Source: Balanoglossus misakiensis (lineage: Eukaryota; Hemichordata). Taken from it: a DNA stretch of 64,000 bases. The position numbers and the translations under genes are program-made. This document shows, one piece after another, positions 41,401-56,300 of the stretch (position 1 is the first letter of the stretch; each line of letters opens with the position of its first letter). The stretch is taken from contig CM082579.2 of NCBI GenBank assembly GCA_040954595.2, positions 11,656,001 through 11,720,000 of the forward strand, written 5' to 3'. The notes below the pieces were generated by a model, which was not told where the DNA came from, did not search any database, and saw only the letters and a list, made by a program, of their open reading frames with translations.

Positions 41401-44370
41401 GCTATTATATTTTCCACTTTTTGTAAGTGAAGCCTGACTGTCGCCTGTCTTAGGTCACCACTTCATAAGAGGTCTTACCCGTCATTGGCCCAAACAGTCC
41501 CAGGAAGTAAGCTTTCAGCCTACCAATGTAGCTATTATATTTTCCACTTTTTGTAAGTGAAGCCTGACTGTCGCCTGTCTTAGGTCACCACTTCATAAGC
41601 GGTCTTACCCGTCATTGGCCCAAACAGTCTCAGGAAGTAAGCTTTCAGCCTACCAATGTAGCTATTATATTTTCCACTTTTTGTAAGTGAAGCCTGACTG
41701 TCGCCTGTCTTAGGTCACCACTTCATAAGCGGTCTTACCCGTCATTGGCCCAAACAGTCCCAGGAAGTAAGCTTTCAGCCTACCAATGTAGCTATTATAT
41801 TTTCTACTTTTTGTAAGTGAAGCCTGACTGTCGCCTGTCTTAGGTCACCACTTCATAAGCGGTCTTACCCGTCATTGGCCCAAACAGTCTCAGGAAGTAA
41901 GCTTTCAGCCTACCAATGTAGCTATTATATTTTCCACTTTTTGTAAGTGAAGCCTGACTGTCGCCTGTCTTAGGTCACCACTTCATAAGCGGTCTTACCC
42001 GTCATTGGCCCAAACAGTCTCAGGAAGTGAGCTTTCAGCCTACCAATGTAGCTATTATATTTTCCACTTTTTGTAAGTGAAGCCTGACTGTCGCCTGTCT
42101 TAGGTCACCACTTCATAAGCGGTCTTACCCGTCATTGGCCCAAACAGTCTCAGGAAGTGAGCTTTCAGCCTACCAATGTAGCTATTATATTTTCCACTTT
42201 TTGTAAGTGAAGCCTGACTGTCGCCTGTCTTAGGTCACCACTTCATAAGCGGTCTTACCCGTCATTGGCCCAAACAGTCTCAGGAAGTGAGCTTTCAGCC
42301 TACCAATGTAGCTATTATATTTTCCACTTTTTGTAAGTGAAGCCTGACTGTCGCCTGTCTTAGGTCACCACTTCATAAGCGGTCTTACCCGTCATAGGCC
42401 CAAACAGTCTCAGGAAGTAAGCTTTCAGCCTACCAATGTAGCTATTACATTTTCCACTTTTTGTAAGTGAAGCCTGACTGTCGCCTGTCTTAGGTCACCA
42501 CTTCATAAGCGGTCTTACCCGTCATTGGCCCAAACAGTCTCAGGAAGTGAGCTTTCAGCCTACCAATGTAGCTATTATATTTTCCACTTTTTGTAAGTGA
42601 AGCCTGACTGTCGCCTGTCTTAGGTCACCACTTCATAAGCGGTCTTACCCGTCATAGGCCCAAACAGTCTCAGGAAGTAAGCTTTCAGCCTACCAATGTA
42701 GCTATTACATTTTCCACTTTTTGTAAGTGAAGCCTGACTGTCGCCTGTCTTAGGTCACCACTTCATAAGCGGTCTTACCCGTCATTGGCCCAAACAGTCT
42801 CAGGAAGTAAGCTTTCAGCCTACCAATGTAGCTATTATATTTTCCACTTTTTGTAAGTGAAGCCTGACTGTCGCCTGTCTTAGGTCACCACTTCATAAGC
42901 GGTCTTACCCTTCATTGGCCCAAACAGTCTCAGGAAGTAAGCTTTCAGCCTACCAATGTAGCTATTATATTTTCCACTTTTTGTAAGTGAAGCCTGACTG
43001 TCGCCTGTCTTAGGTCACCACTTCATAAGCGGTCTTACCCGTCATTGGCCCAAACAGTCTCAGGAAGTAAGCTTTCAGCCTACCAATGTAGCTATTATAT
43101 TTTCCACTTTTTGTAAGTGAAGCCTGACTGTCGCCTGTCTTAGGTCACCACTTCATAAGCGGTCTTACCCGTCATTGGCCCAAACAGTCTCAGGAAGTAA
43201 GCTTTCAGCCTACCAATGTAGCTATTATATTTTCCACTTTTTGTAAGTAAAGCCTGACTGTCGCCTGTCTTAGGTCACCACTTCATAAGAGGTCTTACCC
43301 GTCATTGGCCCAAACAGTCCCAGGAAGTAAGCTTTCAGCCTACCAATGTAGCTATTATATTTTCCACTTTTTGTAAGTGAAGCCTGACTGTCACCTGTCT
43401 TAGGTCACCACTTCATAAGCGGTCTTACCCGTCATTGGCCCAAACAGTCCCAGGAAGTAAGCTTTCAGCCTACCAATGTAGCTATTATATTTTCCACTTT
43501 TTGTAAGTGAAGCCTGACTGTCGCCTGTCTTAGGTCACCACTTCATAAGCGGTCTTACCCGTCATTGGCCCAAACAGTCTTAGGAAGTAAGCTTTCAGCC
43601 TACCAATGTAGCTATTATATTTTCCACTTTTTGTAAGTTAACCCTGACTGTCGCCTGTCTTAGGTCACCACTTCATAAGCGGTCTTACCCGTCATTGGCC
43701 CAAACAGTCCCAGGAAGTAAGCTTTCAGCCTACCAATGTAGCTATTATATTTTCCACTTTTTGTAAGTGAAGCCTGACTGTCGCCTGTCTTAGGTCACCA
43801 CTTCATAAGCGGTCTTACCCGTCATTGGCCCAAACAGTCTCAGGAAGTAAGCTTTCAGCCTACCAATGTAGCTATTATATTTTCCACTTTTTGTAAGTGA
43901 AGCCTGACTGTCGCCTGTCTTAGGTCACCACTTCATAAGCGGTCTTACCCGTCATTGGCCCAAACAGTCTCAGGAAGTAAGCTTTCAGCCTACCAATGTA
44001 GCTATTATATTTTCCACTTTTTGTAAGTGAAGCCTGACTGTCGCCTGTCTTAGGTCACCACTTCATAAGCGGTCTTACCCGTCATTGGCCCAAACAGTCC
44101 CAGGAAGTAAGCTTTCAGCCTACCAATGTAGCTATTATATTTTCCACTTTTTGTAAGTGAAGCCTGACTGTCGCCTGTCTTAGGTCACCACTTCATAAGC
44201 GGTCTTACCCGTCATTGGCCCAAACAGTCCCAGGAAGTAAGCTTTCAGCCTACCAATGTAGCTATTATATTTTCCACTTTTTGTAAGTGAAGCCTGACTG
44301 TCGCCTGTCTTAGGTTACCACTTCATAAGAGGTCTTACCCGTCATTGGCCCAAACAGTCTTAGGAAGTAA

Positions 44371-47300
44371 GCTTTCAGACTACCAATGTAGCTATTATAT
44401 TTTCCACTTTTTGTAAGTGAAGCCTGACTGTCGCCTGTCTTAGGTCACCACTTCATAAGCGGTCTTACCCGTCATTGGCCCAAACAGTCTCAGGAAGTAA
44501 GCTTTCAGCCTACCAATGTAGCTATTATATTTTCCACTTTTTGTAAGTGAAGCCTGACTGTCCCCTGTCTTAGGTCACCACTTCATAAGCGGTCTTACCC
44601 GTCATTGGCCCAAACAGTCTCAGGAAGTAAGCTTTCAGCCTACCAATGTAGCTATTATATTTTCCACTTTTTGTAAGTGAAGCCTGACTGTCGCCTGTCT
44701 TAGGTCACCACTTCATAAGCGGTCTTACCCGTCATTGGCCCAAACAGTCTCAGGAAGTAAGCTTTCAGCCTACCAATGTAGCTATTATATTTTCCACTTT
44801 TTGTAAGTGAAGCCTGACTGTCGCCTGTCTTAGGTCACCACTTCATAAGCGGTCTTACCCGTCATTGGCCCAAACAGTCCCAGGAAGTAAGCTTTCAGCC
44901 TACCAATGTAGCTATTATATTTTCCACTTTTTGTAAGTGAAGCCTGACTGTCGCCTGTCTTAGGTCACCACTTCATAAGCGGTCTTACCCGTCATTGGCC
45001 CAAACAGTCTCAGGAAGTAAGCTTTCAGCCTACCAATGTAGCTATTATATTTTCCACTTTTTGTAAGTGAACCCTGACTGTCGCCTGTCTTAGGTCACCA
45101 CTTCATAAGCGGTCTTACCCGTCATTGGCCCAAACAGTCTCAGGAAGTAAGCTTTCAGCCTACCAATGTAGCTATTATATTTTCCACTTTTTGTAAGTGA
45201 AGCCTGACTGTCGCCTGTCTTAGGTCACCACTTCATAAGCGGTCTTACCCGTCATTGGCCCAAACAGTCCCAGGAAGTAAGCTTTCAGCCTACCAATGTA
45301 GCTATTATATTTTCCACTTTTTGTAAGTGAAGCCTGACTGTCGCCTGTCTTAGGTCACCACTTCATAAGCGGTCTTACCCGTCATTGGCCCAAACAGTCC
45401 CAGGAAGTAAGCTTTCAGCCTACCAATGTAGCTATTATATTTTCCACTTTTTGTAAGTGAAGCCTGACTGTCGCCTGTCTTAGGTTACCACTTCATAAGA
45501 GGTCTTACCCGTCATTGGCCCAAACAGTCTCAGGAAGTAAGCTTTCAGACTACCAATGTAGCTATTATATTTTCCACTTTTTGTAAGTGAAGCCTGACTG
45601 TCGCCTGTCTTAGGTCACCACTTCATAAGCGGTCTTACCCGTCATTGGCCCAAACAGTCTCAGGAAGTAAGCTTTCAGCCTACCAATGTAGCTATTATAT
45701 TTTCCACTTTTTGTAAGTGAAGCCTGACTGTCGCCTGTCTTAGGTCACCACTTCATAAGCGGTCTTACCCGTCATTGGCCCAAACAGTCTCAGGAAGTAA
45801 GCTTTCAGCCTACCAATGTAGCTATTATATTTTCCACTTTTTGTAAGTGAAGCCTGACTGTCGCTTGTCTTAGGTCACCACTTCATAAGCGGTCTTACCC
45901 GTCATTGGCCCAAACAGTCTCAGGAAGTAAGCTTTCAGCCTACCAATGTAGCTATTATATTTTCCACTTTTTGTAAGTGAAGCCTGACTGTCGCCTGTCT
46001 TAGGTCACCACTTCATAAGCGGTCTTACCCGTCATTGGCCCAAACAGTCTCAGGAAGTAAGCTTTCAGCCTACCAATGTAGCTATTATATTTTCCACTTT
46101 TTGTAAGTGAAGCCTGACTGTCGCCTGTCTTAGGTCACCACTTCATAAGCGGTCTTACCCGTCATTGGCCCAAACAGTCTCAGGAAGTAAGCTTTCAGCC
46201 TACCAATGTAGCTATTATATTTTCCACTTTTTGTAAGTGAAGCCTGACTGTCGCCTGTCTTAGGTCACCACTTCATAAGCGGTCTTACCCGTCATTGGCC
46301 CAAACAGTCCCAGGAAGTACGCTTTCAGCCTACCAATGTAGCTATTATATTTTCCACTTTTTGTAAGTGAAGCCTGACTGTCGCCTGTCTTAGGTCACCA
46401 CTTCATAAGAGGTCTTACCCGTCATTGGCCCAAACAGTCCCAGGAAGTAAGCTTTCAGCCTACCAATGTAGCTATTATATTTTCCACTTTTTGTAAGTTA
46501 AGCCTGACTGTCGCCTGTCTTAGGTCACCACTTCATAAGCGGTCTTACCTGTCATTGGCCCAAACAGTCTCAGGAAGTAAGCTTTCAGCCTACCAATGTA
46601 GCTATTATATTTTCCACTTTTTGTAAGTGAAGCCTGACTGTCGCCTGTCTTAGGTCACCACTTCATAAGCGGTCTTACCCGTCATTGGCCCAAACAGTCT
46701 CAGGAAGTAAGCTTTCAGCCTACCAATGTAGCTATTATATTTTCCACTTTTTGTAAGTGAAGCCTGACTGTCGCCTGTCTTAGGTTACCACTTCATAAGA
46801 GGTCTTACCCGTCATTGGCCCAAACAGTCTCAGGAAGTAAGCTTTCAGCCTACCAATGTAGCTATTATATTTTCCACTTTTTGTAAGTGAAGCCTGACTG
46901 TCGCCTGTCTTAGGTCACCACTTCATAAGCGGTCTTACCCGTCATTGGCCCAAAAAGTCTCAGGAAGTAAGCTTTCAGCCTACCAATGTAGCTATTATAT
47001 TTTCCACTTTTTGTAAGTGAAGCCTGACTGTCACCTGTCTTAGGTCACCACTTCATAAGCGGTCTTACCCGTCATTGGCCCAAACAGTCCCAGGAAGTAA
47101 GCTTTCAGCCTACCAATGTAGCTATTATATTTTCCACTTTTTGTAAGTGAAGCCTGACTGTCGCCTGTCTTAGGTTACCACTTCATAAGAGGTCTTACCC
47201 GTCATTGGCCCAAACAGTCTCAGGAAGTAAGCTTTCAGACTACCAATGTAGCTATTATATTTTCCACTTTTTGTAAGTGAAGCCTGACTGTCGCCTGTCT

Positions 47301-50300
47301 TAGGTCACCACTTCATAAGCGGTCTTACCCGTCATTGGCCCAAACAGTCGCAGGAAGTAAGCTTTCAGCCTACCAATGTAGCTATTATATTTTCCACTTT
47401 TTGTAAGTGAAGCCTGACTGTCGCCTGTCTTAGGTCACCACTTCATAAGCGGTCTTACCCGTCATTGGCCCAAACAGTCTCAGGAAGTAAGCTTTCAGCC
47501 TACCAATGTAGCTATTATATTTTCCACTTTTTGTAAGTGAAGCCTGACTGTCGCTTGTCTTAGGTCACCACTTCATAAGCGGTCTTACCCGTCATTGGCC
47601 CAAACAGTCTCAGGAAGTAAGCTTTCAGCCTACCAATGTAGCTATTATATTTTCCACTTTTTGTAAGTGAAGCCTGACTGTCGCCTGTCTTAGGTCACCA
47701 CTTCATAAGCGGTCTTACCCGTCATTGGCCCAAACAGTCTCAGGAAGTAAGCTTTCAGCCTACCAATGTAGCTATTATATTTTCCACTTTTTGTAAGTGA
47801 AGCCTGACTGTCGCCTGTCTTAGGTCACCACTTCATAAGCGGTCTTACCCGTCATTGGCCCAAACAGTCTCAGGAAGTAAGCTTTCAGCCTACCAATGTA
47901 GCTATTATATTTTCCACTTTTTGTAAGTGAAGCCTGACTGTCGCCTGTCTTAGGTCACCACTTCATAAGCGGTCTTACCCGTCATTGGCCCAAACAGTCC
48001 CAGGAAGTAAGCTTTCAGCCTACCAATGTAGCTATTATATTTTCCACTTTTTGTAAGTGAAGCCTGACTGTCGCCTGTCTTAGGTCACCACTTCATAAGA
48101 GGTCTTACCCGTCATTGGCCCAAACAGTCCCAGGAAGTAAGCTTTCAGCCTACCAATGTAGCTATTATATTTTCCACTTTTTGTAAGTTAAGCCTGACTG
48201 TCGCCTGTCTTAGGTCACCACTTCATAAGCGGTCTTACCCGTCATTGGCCCAAACAGTCTCAGGAAGTAAGCTTTCAGCCTACCAATGTAGCTATTATAT
48301 TTTCCACTTTTTGTAAGTGAAGCCTGACTGTCGCCTGTCTTAGGTCACCACTTCATAAGCGGTCTTACCCGTCATTGGCCCAAACAGTCTCAGGAAGTAA
48401 GCTTTCAGCCTACCAATGTAGCTATTATATTTTCCACTTTTTGTAAGTGAAGCCTGACTGTCGCCTGTCTTAGGTCACCACTTCATAAGCGGTCTTACCC
48501 GTCATTGGCCCAAACAGTCCCAGGAAGTAAGCTTTCAGCCTACCAATGTAGCTATTATATTTTCCACTTTTTGTAAGTGAAGCCTGACTGTCGCCTGTCT
48601 TAGGTTACCACTTCATAAGAGGTCTTACCCGTCATTGGCCCAAACAGTCTCAGGAAGTAAGCTTTCAGCCTACCAATGTAGCTATTATATTTTCCACTTT
48701 TTGTAAGTGAAGCCTGACTGTCGCCTGTCTTAGGTCACCACTTCATAAGCGGTCTTACCCGTCATTGGCCCAAAAAGTCTCAGGAAGTAAGCTTTCAGCC
48801 TACCAATGTAGCTATTATATTTTCCACTTTTTGTAAGTGAAGCCTGACTGTCGCCTGTCTTAGGTCACCACTTCATAAGCGGTCTTACCCGTCATTGGCC
48901 CAAACAGTCTCAGGAAGTAAGCTTTCAGCCTACCAATGTAGCTATTATATTTTCCACTTTTTGTAAGTGAAGCCTGACTGTCGCCTGTCTTAGGTCACCA
49001 CTTCATAAGCGGTCTTACCCGTCATTGGCCCAAACAGTCTCAGGAAGTAAGCTTTCAGCCTACCAATGTAGCTATTATATTTTCCACTTTTTGTAAGTGA
49101 AGCCTGACTGTCGCCTGTCTTAGGTCACCACTTCATAAGCGGTCTTACCCGTCATTGGCCCAAACAGTCCCAGGAAGTAAGCTTTCAGCCAACCAATGTA
49201 GCTATTATATTTTCCACTTTTTGTAAGTGAAGCCTGACTGTCGCCTGTCTTAGGTCACCACTTCATAAGCGGTCTTACCCGTCATTGGCCCAAACAGTCT
49301 CATGAAGTAAGCTTTCAGCCTACCAATGAAGCTATTATATTTTCCACTTTTTGTAAGTGAAGCCTGACTGTCGCCTGTCTTAGGTTACCACTTCATAAGC
49401 GGTCTTACCCGTCATTGGCCCAAACAGTCCAGGAAGTAAGCTTTCAGCCTACCAATGTAGCTATTATATTTTCCACTTTTTGTAAGTGAAGCCTGACTGT
49501 CGCCTGTCTTAGGTCACCACTTCATAAGAGGTCTTACCCGTCATTGGCCCAAACAGTCTCAGGAAGTAAGCTTTCAGCCTACCAATGTAGCTATTATATT
49601 TTCCACTTTTTGTAAGTGAAGCCTGACTGTCGCCTGTCTTAGGTCACCACTTCATAAGCGGTCTTACCCGTCATTGGCCCAAACAGTCTCAGGAAGTAAG
49701 CTTTCAGCCTACCAATGTAGCTATTATATTTTCCACTTTTTGTAAGTGAAGCCTGACTGTCGCCTGTCTTAGGTCACCACTTCATAAGCGGTCTTACCCG
49801 TCATTGGCCCAAACAGTCTCAGGAAGTAAGCTTTCAGCCTACCAATGTAGCTATTATATTTTCCACTTTTTGTAAGTGAAGCCTGACTGTCGCCTGTCTT
49901 AGGTCACCACTTCATAAGCGGTCTTACCCGTCATTGGCCCAAACAGTCCCAGGAAGTAAGCTTTCAGCCTACCAATGTAGCTATTATATTTTCCACTTTT
50001 TGTAAGTGAAGCCTGAGTGTCGCCTGTCTTAGTATTTTCCACTTTTTGTAAGTGAAGCCTGAGTGTCGCCTGTCTTAGGTCACCACTTCATAAGCGGTCT
50101 TACCCGTCATTGGCCCAAACAGTCCCAGGAAGTAAGCTTTCAGCCTACCAATGTAGCTATTATATTTTCCACTTTTTGTAAGTGAAGCCTGACTGTCGCC
50201 TGTCTTAGGTCACCACTTCATAAGAGGTCTTACCCGTCATTGGCCCAAACAGTCCCAGGAAGTAAGCTTTCAGCCTACCAATGTAGCTATTATGTTTTCC

Positions 50301-53300
50301 ACTTTTTGTAAGTGAAGCCTGACTGTCGCCTGTCTTAGGTCACCACTTCATAAGCGGTCTTACCCGTCATTGGCCCAAACAGTCTCAGGAAATAAGCTTT
50401 CAGCCTACCAATGTAGCTATTATGTTTTCCACTTTTTGTAAGTGAAGCCTGACTGTCGCCTGTCTTAGGTCACCACTTCATAAGCGGTCTTACCCGTCAT
50501 TGGCCCAAACAGTCTCAGGAAGTAAGCTTTCAGCCTACCAATGTAGCTATTATATTTTCCACTTTTTGTAAGTGAAGCCTGACTGTCGCCTGTCTTAGGT
50601 CACCACTTCATAAGCGGTCTTACCCGTCATTGGCCCAAACAGTCTCAGGAAGTAAGCTTTCAGCCTACCAATGTAGCTATTATATTTTCCACTTTTTGTA
50701 AGTGAAGCCTGACTGTCGCCTGTCTTAGGTCACCACTTCATAAGCGGTCTTACCCGTCATTGGCCCAAAAGTCCCTGGAAGTAAGCTTTCAGCCTACCAA
50801 TGTAGCTATTATATTTTCCACTTTTTGTAAGTGAAGCCTGACTGTCGCCTGTCTTTGGTCACCACTTCATAAGCGGTCTTACCCGTCATTGGCCCAAACA
50901 GTCTCAGGAAGTAAGCTTTCAGCCTACCTGTGCCTGTCTTAGGTCACCACTTCATAAGCGGTCTTACCCGTCATTGGCCCAAACAGTCTCAGGAAGTAAG
51001 CTTTCAGCCTACCAATGTAGCTATTATATTTTCCACTTTTTGTAAGTGAAGCCTGACTGTCGCCTGTCTTAGGTCACCACTTCATAAGCGGTCTTACCCG
51101 TCATTGGCCCAAACAGTCTCAGGAAGTAAGCTTTCAGCCTACCAATGTAGCTATTATATTTTCCACTTTTTGTAAGTGAAGCCTGACTGTCGCCTGTCTT
51201 AGGTCACCACTTCATAAGCGGTCTTACCCGTCATTAGCCCAAACAGTCTCAGGAAGTAAGCTTTCAGCCTACCAATGTAGCTATTATATTTTCCACTTTT
51301 TGTAAGTGAAGCCTGACTGTCGCTTGTCTTAGGTCACCACTTCATAAGCGGTCTTACCCGTCATTGGCCCAAACAGTCCCAGGAAGTAAGCTTTCAGCCT
51401 ACCAATGTAGCTATTATATTTTCCACTTTTTGTAAGTGAAGCCTGACTGTCGCCTGTCTTAGGTTACCACTTCATAAGAGGTCTTACCCGTCATTGGCCC
51501 AAACAGTCTCAGGAAGTAAGCTTTCAGCCTACCAATGTAGCTATTATACTTTCCACTTTTTGTAAGTGAAGCCTGACTGTCGCCTGTCTTAGGTCACCAC
51601 TTCATAAGCGGTCTTACCCGTCATTGGCCCAAACAGTCTCAGGAAGTAAGCTTTCAGCCTACCAATGTAGCTATTATACTTTCCACTTTTTGTAAGTGAA
51701 GCCTGACTGTCGCCTGTCTTAGGTCACCACTTCATAAGCGGTCTTACCCGTCATTGGCCCAAACAGTCTCAGGAAGTAAGCTTTCAGCCTACCAATGTAG
51801 CTATTATACTTTCCACTTTTTGTAAGTGAAGCCTGACTGTCGCCTGTCTTAGGTCACCACTTCATAAGCGGTCTTATCCGTCATTGGCCCAAACAGTCTC
51901 AGGAAGTAAGCTTTCAGCCTACCAATGTAGCTATTATATTTTCCACTTTTTGTAAGTGAAGCCTGACTGTCGCCTGTCTTAGGTCACCACTTCATAAGCG
52001 GTCTTATCTGTCATTGGCCCAAACAGTCTCAGGAAGTAAGCTTTCAGCCTACCAATGTAGCTATTATATTTTCCACTTTTTGTAAGTGAAGCCTGACTGT
52101 CGCCTGTCTTAGGTCACCACTTCATAAGCGGTCTTACCCGTCATTGGCCCAAACAGTCTCAGGAAGTAAGCTTTCAGCCTACCAATGTAGCTATTATATT
52201 TTCCACTTTTTGTAAGTGAAGCCTGACTGTCGCCTGTCTTAGGTCACCACTTCATAAGCGGTCTTACCCGTCATTGGCCCGAACAGTCTCAGGAAGTAAG
52301 CTTTCAGCCTACCAATGTAGCTATTATATTTTCCACTTTTTGTAAGTGAAGCCTGACTGTCGCCTGTCTTAGGTCACCACTTCATAAGCGGTCTTACCCG
52401 TCATTAGCCCAAACAGTCTCAGGAAGTAAGCTTTCAGCCTACCAATGTAGCTATTATATTTTCCACTTTTTGTAAGTGAAGCCTGACTGTCGCCTGTCTT
52501 AGGTCACCACTTCATAAGCGGTCTTACCCGTCATTAGCCCAAACAGTCTCAGGAAGTAAGCTTTCAGCCTACCAATGTAGCTATTATATTTTCCACTTTT
52601 TGTAAGTGAAGCCTGACTGTCGCTTGTCTTAGGTCACCACTTCATAAGCGGTCTTACCCGTCATTGGCCCAAACAGTCCCAGGAAGTAAGCTTTCAGCCT
52701 ACCAATGTAGCTATTATATTTTCCACTTTTTGTAAGTGAAGCCTGACTGTCGCCTGTCTTAGGTTACCACTTCATAAGAGGTCTTACCCGTCATTGGCCC
52801 AAACAGTCTCAGGAAGTAAGCTTTCAGCCTACCAATGTAGCTATTATACTTTCCACTTTTTGTAAGTGAAGCCTGACTGTCGCCTGTCTTAGGTCACCAC
52901 TTCATAAGCGGTCTTACCCGTCATTGGCCCAAACAGTCTCAGGAAGTAAGCTTTCAGCCTACCAATGTAGCTATTATACTTTCCACTTTTTGTAAGTGAA
53001 GCCTGACTGTCGCCTGTCTTAGGTCACCACTTCATTAAGCGGTCTTACCCGTCATTGGCCCAAACAGTCTCAGGAAGTAAGCTTTCAGCCTACCAATGTA
53101 GCTATTATACTTTCCACTTTTTGTAAGTGAAGCCTGACTGTCGCCTGTCTTAGGTCACCACTTCATAAGCGGTCTTATCCGTCATTGGCCCAAACAGTCT
53201 CAGGAAGTAAGCTTTCAGCCTACCAATGTAGCTATTATATTTTCCACTTTTTGTAAGTGAAGCCTGACTGTCGCCTGTCTTAGGTCACCACTTCATAAGC

Positions 53301-56300
53301 GGTCTTACCCGTCATTGGCCCAAACAGTCTCAGGAAGTAAGCTTTCAGCCTACCAATGTAGCTATTATATTTTCCACTTTTTGTAAGTGAAGCCCGACTG
53401 TCGCCTGTCTTAGGTCACCACTTCATAAGCGGTCTTACCCGTCATTGGCCCAAACAGTCTCAGGAAGTAAGCTTTCAGCCTACCAATGTAGCTATTATAT
53501 TTTCCACTTTTTGTAAGTGAAGCCCGACTGTCGTCTGTCTTAGGTCACCACTTCATAAGCGGTCTTACCCGTCATTAGCCCAAACAGTCTCAGGAAGTAA
53601 GCTTTCAGCCTACCAATGTAGCTATTATATTTTCCACTTTTTGTAAGTGAAGCCTGACTGTCGCTTGTCTTAGGTCACCACTTCATAAGCGGTCTTACCC
53701 GTCATTGGCCCAAACAGTCCCAGGAAGTAAGCTTTCAGCCTACCAATGTAGCTATTATATTTTCCACTTTTTGTAAGTGAAGCCTGACTGTCGCCTGTCT
53801 TAGGTCACCACTTCATAAGCGGTCTTACCCGTCATTGGCCCAAACAGTCTCAGGAAGTAAGCTTTCAGCCTACCAATGTAGCTATTATATTTTCCACTTT
53901 TTGTAAGTGAAGGCCTGACTGTCGCCTGTCTTAGGTCACCACTTCATAAGCGGTCTTACCCGTCATTGGCCCGAACAGTCTCAGGAAGTAAGCTTTCAGC
54001 CTACCAATGTAGCTATTATATTTTCCACTTTTTGTAAGTGAAGCCTGACTGTCGCCTGTCTTAGGTCACCACTTCATAAGCGGTCTTACCCGTCATTAGC
54101 CCAAACAGTCTCAGGAAGTAAGCTTTCAGCCTACCAATGTAGCTATTATATTTTCCACTTTTTGTAAGTGAAGCCTGACTGTCGCCTGTCTTAGGTCACC
54201 ACTTCATAAGCGGTCTTACCCGTCATTAGCCCAAACAGTCTCAGGAAGTAAGCTTTCAGCCTACCAATGTAGCTATTATATTTTCCACTTTTTGTAAGTG
54301 AAGCCTGACTGTCGCTTGTCTTAGGTCACCACTTCATAAGCGGTCTTACCCGTCATTGGCCCAAACAGTCCCAGGAAGTAAGCTTTCAGCCTACCAATGT
54401 AGCTATTATATTTTCCACTTTTTGTAAGTGAAGCCTGACTGTCGCCTGTCTTAGGTTACCACTTCATAAGAGGTCTTACCCGTCATTGGCCCAAACAGTC
54501 TCAGGAAGTAAGCTTTCAGCCTACCAATGTAGCTATTATACTTTCCACTTTTTGTAAGTGAAGCCTGACTGTCGCCTGTCTTAGGTCACCACTTCATAAG
54601 CGGTCTTACCCGTCATTGGCCCAAACAGTCTCAGGAAGTAAGCTTTCAGCCTACCAATGTAGCTATTATACTTTCCACTTTTTGTAAGTGAAGCCTGACT
54701 GTCGCCTGTCTTAGGTCACCACTTCATAAGCGGTCTTACCCGTCATTGGCCCAAACAGTCTCAGGAAGTAAGCTTTCAGCCTACCAATGTAGCTATTATA
54801 CTTTCCACTTTTTGTAAGTGAAGCCTGACTGTCGCCTGTCTTAGGTCACCACTTCATAAGCGGTCTTATCCGTCATTGGCCCAAACAGTCTCAGGAAGTA
54901 AGCTTTCAGCCTACCAATGTAGCTATTATATTTTCCACTTTTTGTAAGTGAAGCCCGACTGTCGCCTGTCTTAGGTCACCACTTCATAAGCGGTCTTACC
55001 CGTCATTGGCCCAAACAGTCTCAGGAAGTAAGCTTTCAGCCTGCCAATGTAGCTATTATATTTTCCACTTTTTGTAAGTGAAGCCCGACTGTCGCCTGTC
55101 TTAGGTCACCACTTCATAAGCGGTCTTACCCGTCATTGGCCCAAACAGTCTCAGGAAGTAAGCTTTCAGCCTACCAATGTAGCTATTATATTTTCCACTT
55201 TTTGTAAGTGAAGCCCGACTGTCGTCTGTCTTAGGTCACCACTTCATAAGCGGTCTTACCCGTCATTAGCCCAAACAGTCTCAGGAAGTAAGCTTTCAGC
55301 CTACCAATGTAGCTATTATATTTTCCACTTTTTGTAAGTGAAGCCTGACTGTCGCTTGTCTTAGGTCACCACTTCATAAGCGGTCTTACCCGTCATTGGC
55401 CCAAACAGTCCCAGGAAGTAAGCTTTCAGCCTACCAATGTAGCTATTATATTTTCCACTTTTTGTAAGTGAAGCCTGACTGTCGCCTGTCTTAGGTTACC
55501 ACTTCATAAGAGGTCTTACCCGTCATTGGCCCAAACAGTCTCAGGAAGTAAGCTTTCAGCCTACCAATGTAGCTATTATACTTTCCACTTTTTGTAAGTG
55601 AAGCCTGACTGTCGCCTGTCTTAGGTCACCACTTCATAAGCGGTCTTACCCGTCATTGGCCCAAACAGTCTCAGGAAGTAAGCTTTCAGCCTACCAATGT
55701 AGCTATTATACTTTCCACTTTTTGTAAGTGAAGCCTGACTGTCGCCTGTCTTAGGTCACCACTTCATAAGCGGTCTTACCCGTCATTGGCCCAAACAGTC
55801 TCAGGAAGTAAGCTTTCAGCCTACCAATGTAGCTATTATACTTTCCACTTTTTGTAAGTGAAGCCTGACTGTCGCCTGTCTTAGGTCACCACTTCATAAT
55901 CGGTCTTATCCGTCATTGGCCCAAACAGTCTCAGGAAGTAAGCTTTCAGCCTACCAATGTAGCTATTATATTTTCCACTTTTTGTAAGTGAAGCCCGACT
56001 GTCGCCTGTCTTAGGTCACCACTTCATAAGCGGTCTTACCCGTCATTGGCCCAAACAGTCTCAGGAAGTAAGCTTTCAGCCTACCAATGTAGCTATTATA
56101 TTTTCCACTTTTTGTAAGTGAAGCCCGACTGTCGTCTGTCTTAGGTCACCACTTCATAAGCGGTCTTACCCGTCATTGGCCCAAACAGTCTCAGGAAGTA
56201 AGCTTTCAGCCTACCAATGTAGCTATTATATTTTCCACTTTTTGTAAGTGAAGCCCGACTGTCGTCTGTCTTAGGTCACCACTTCATAAGCGGTCTTACC

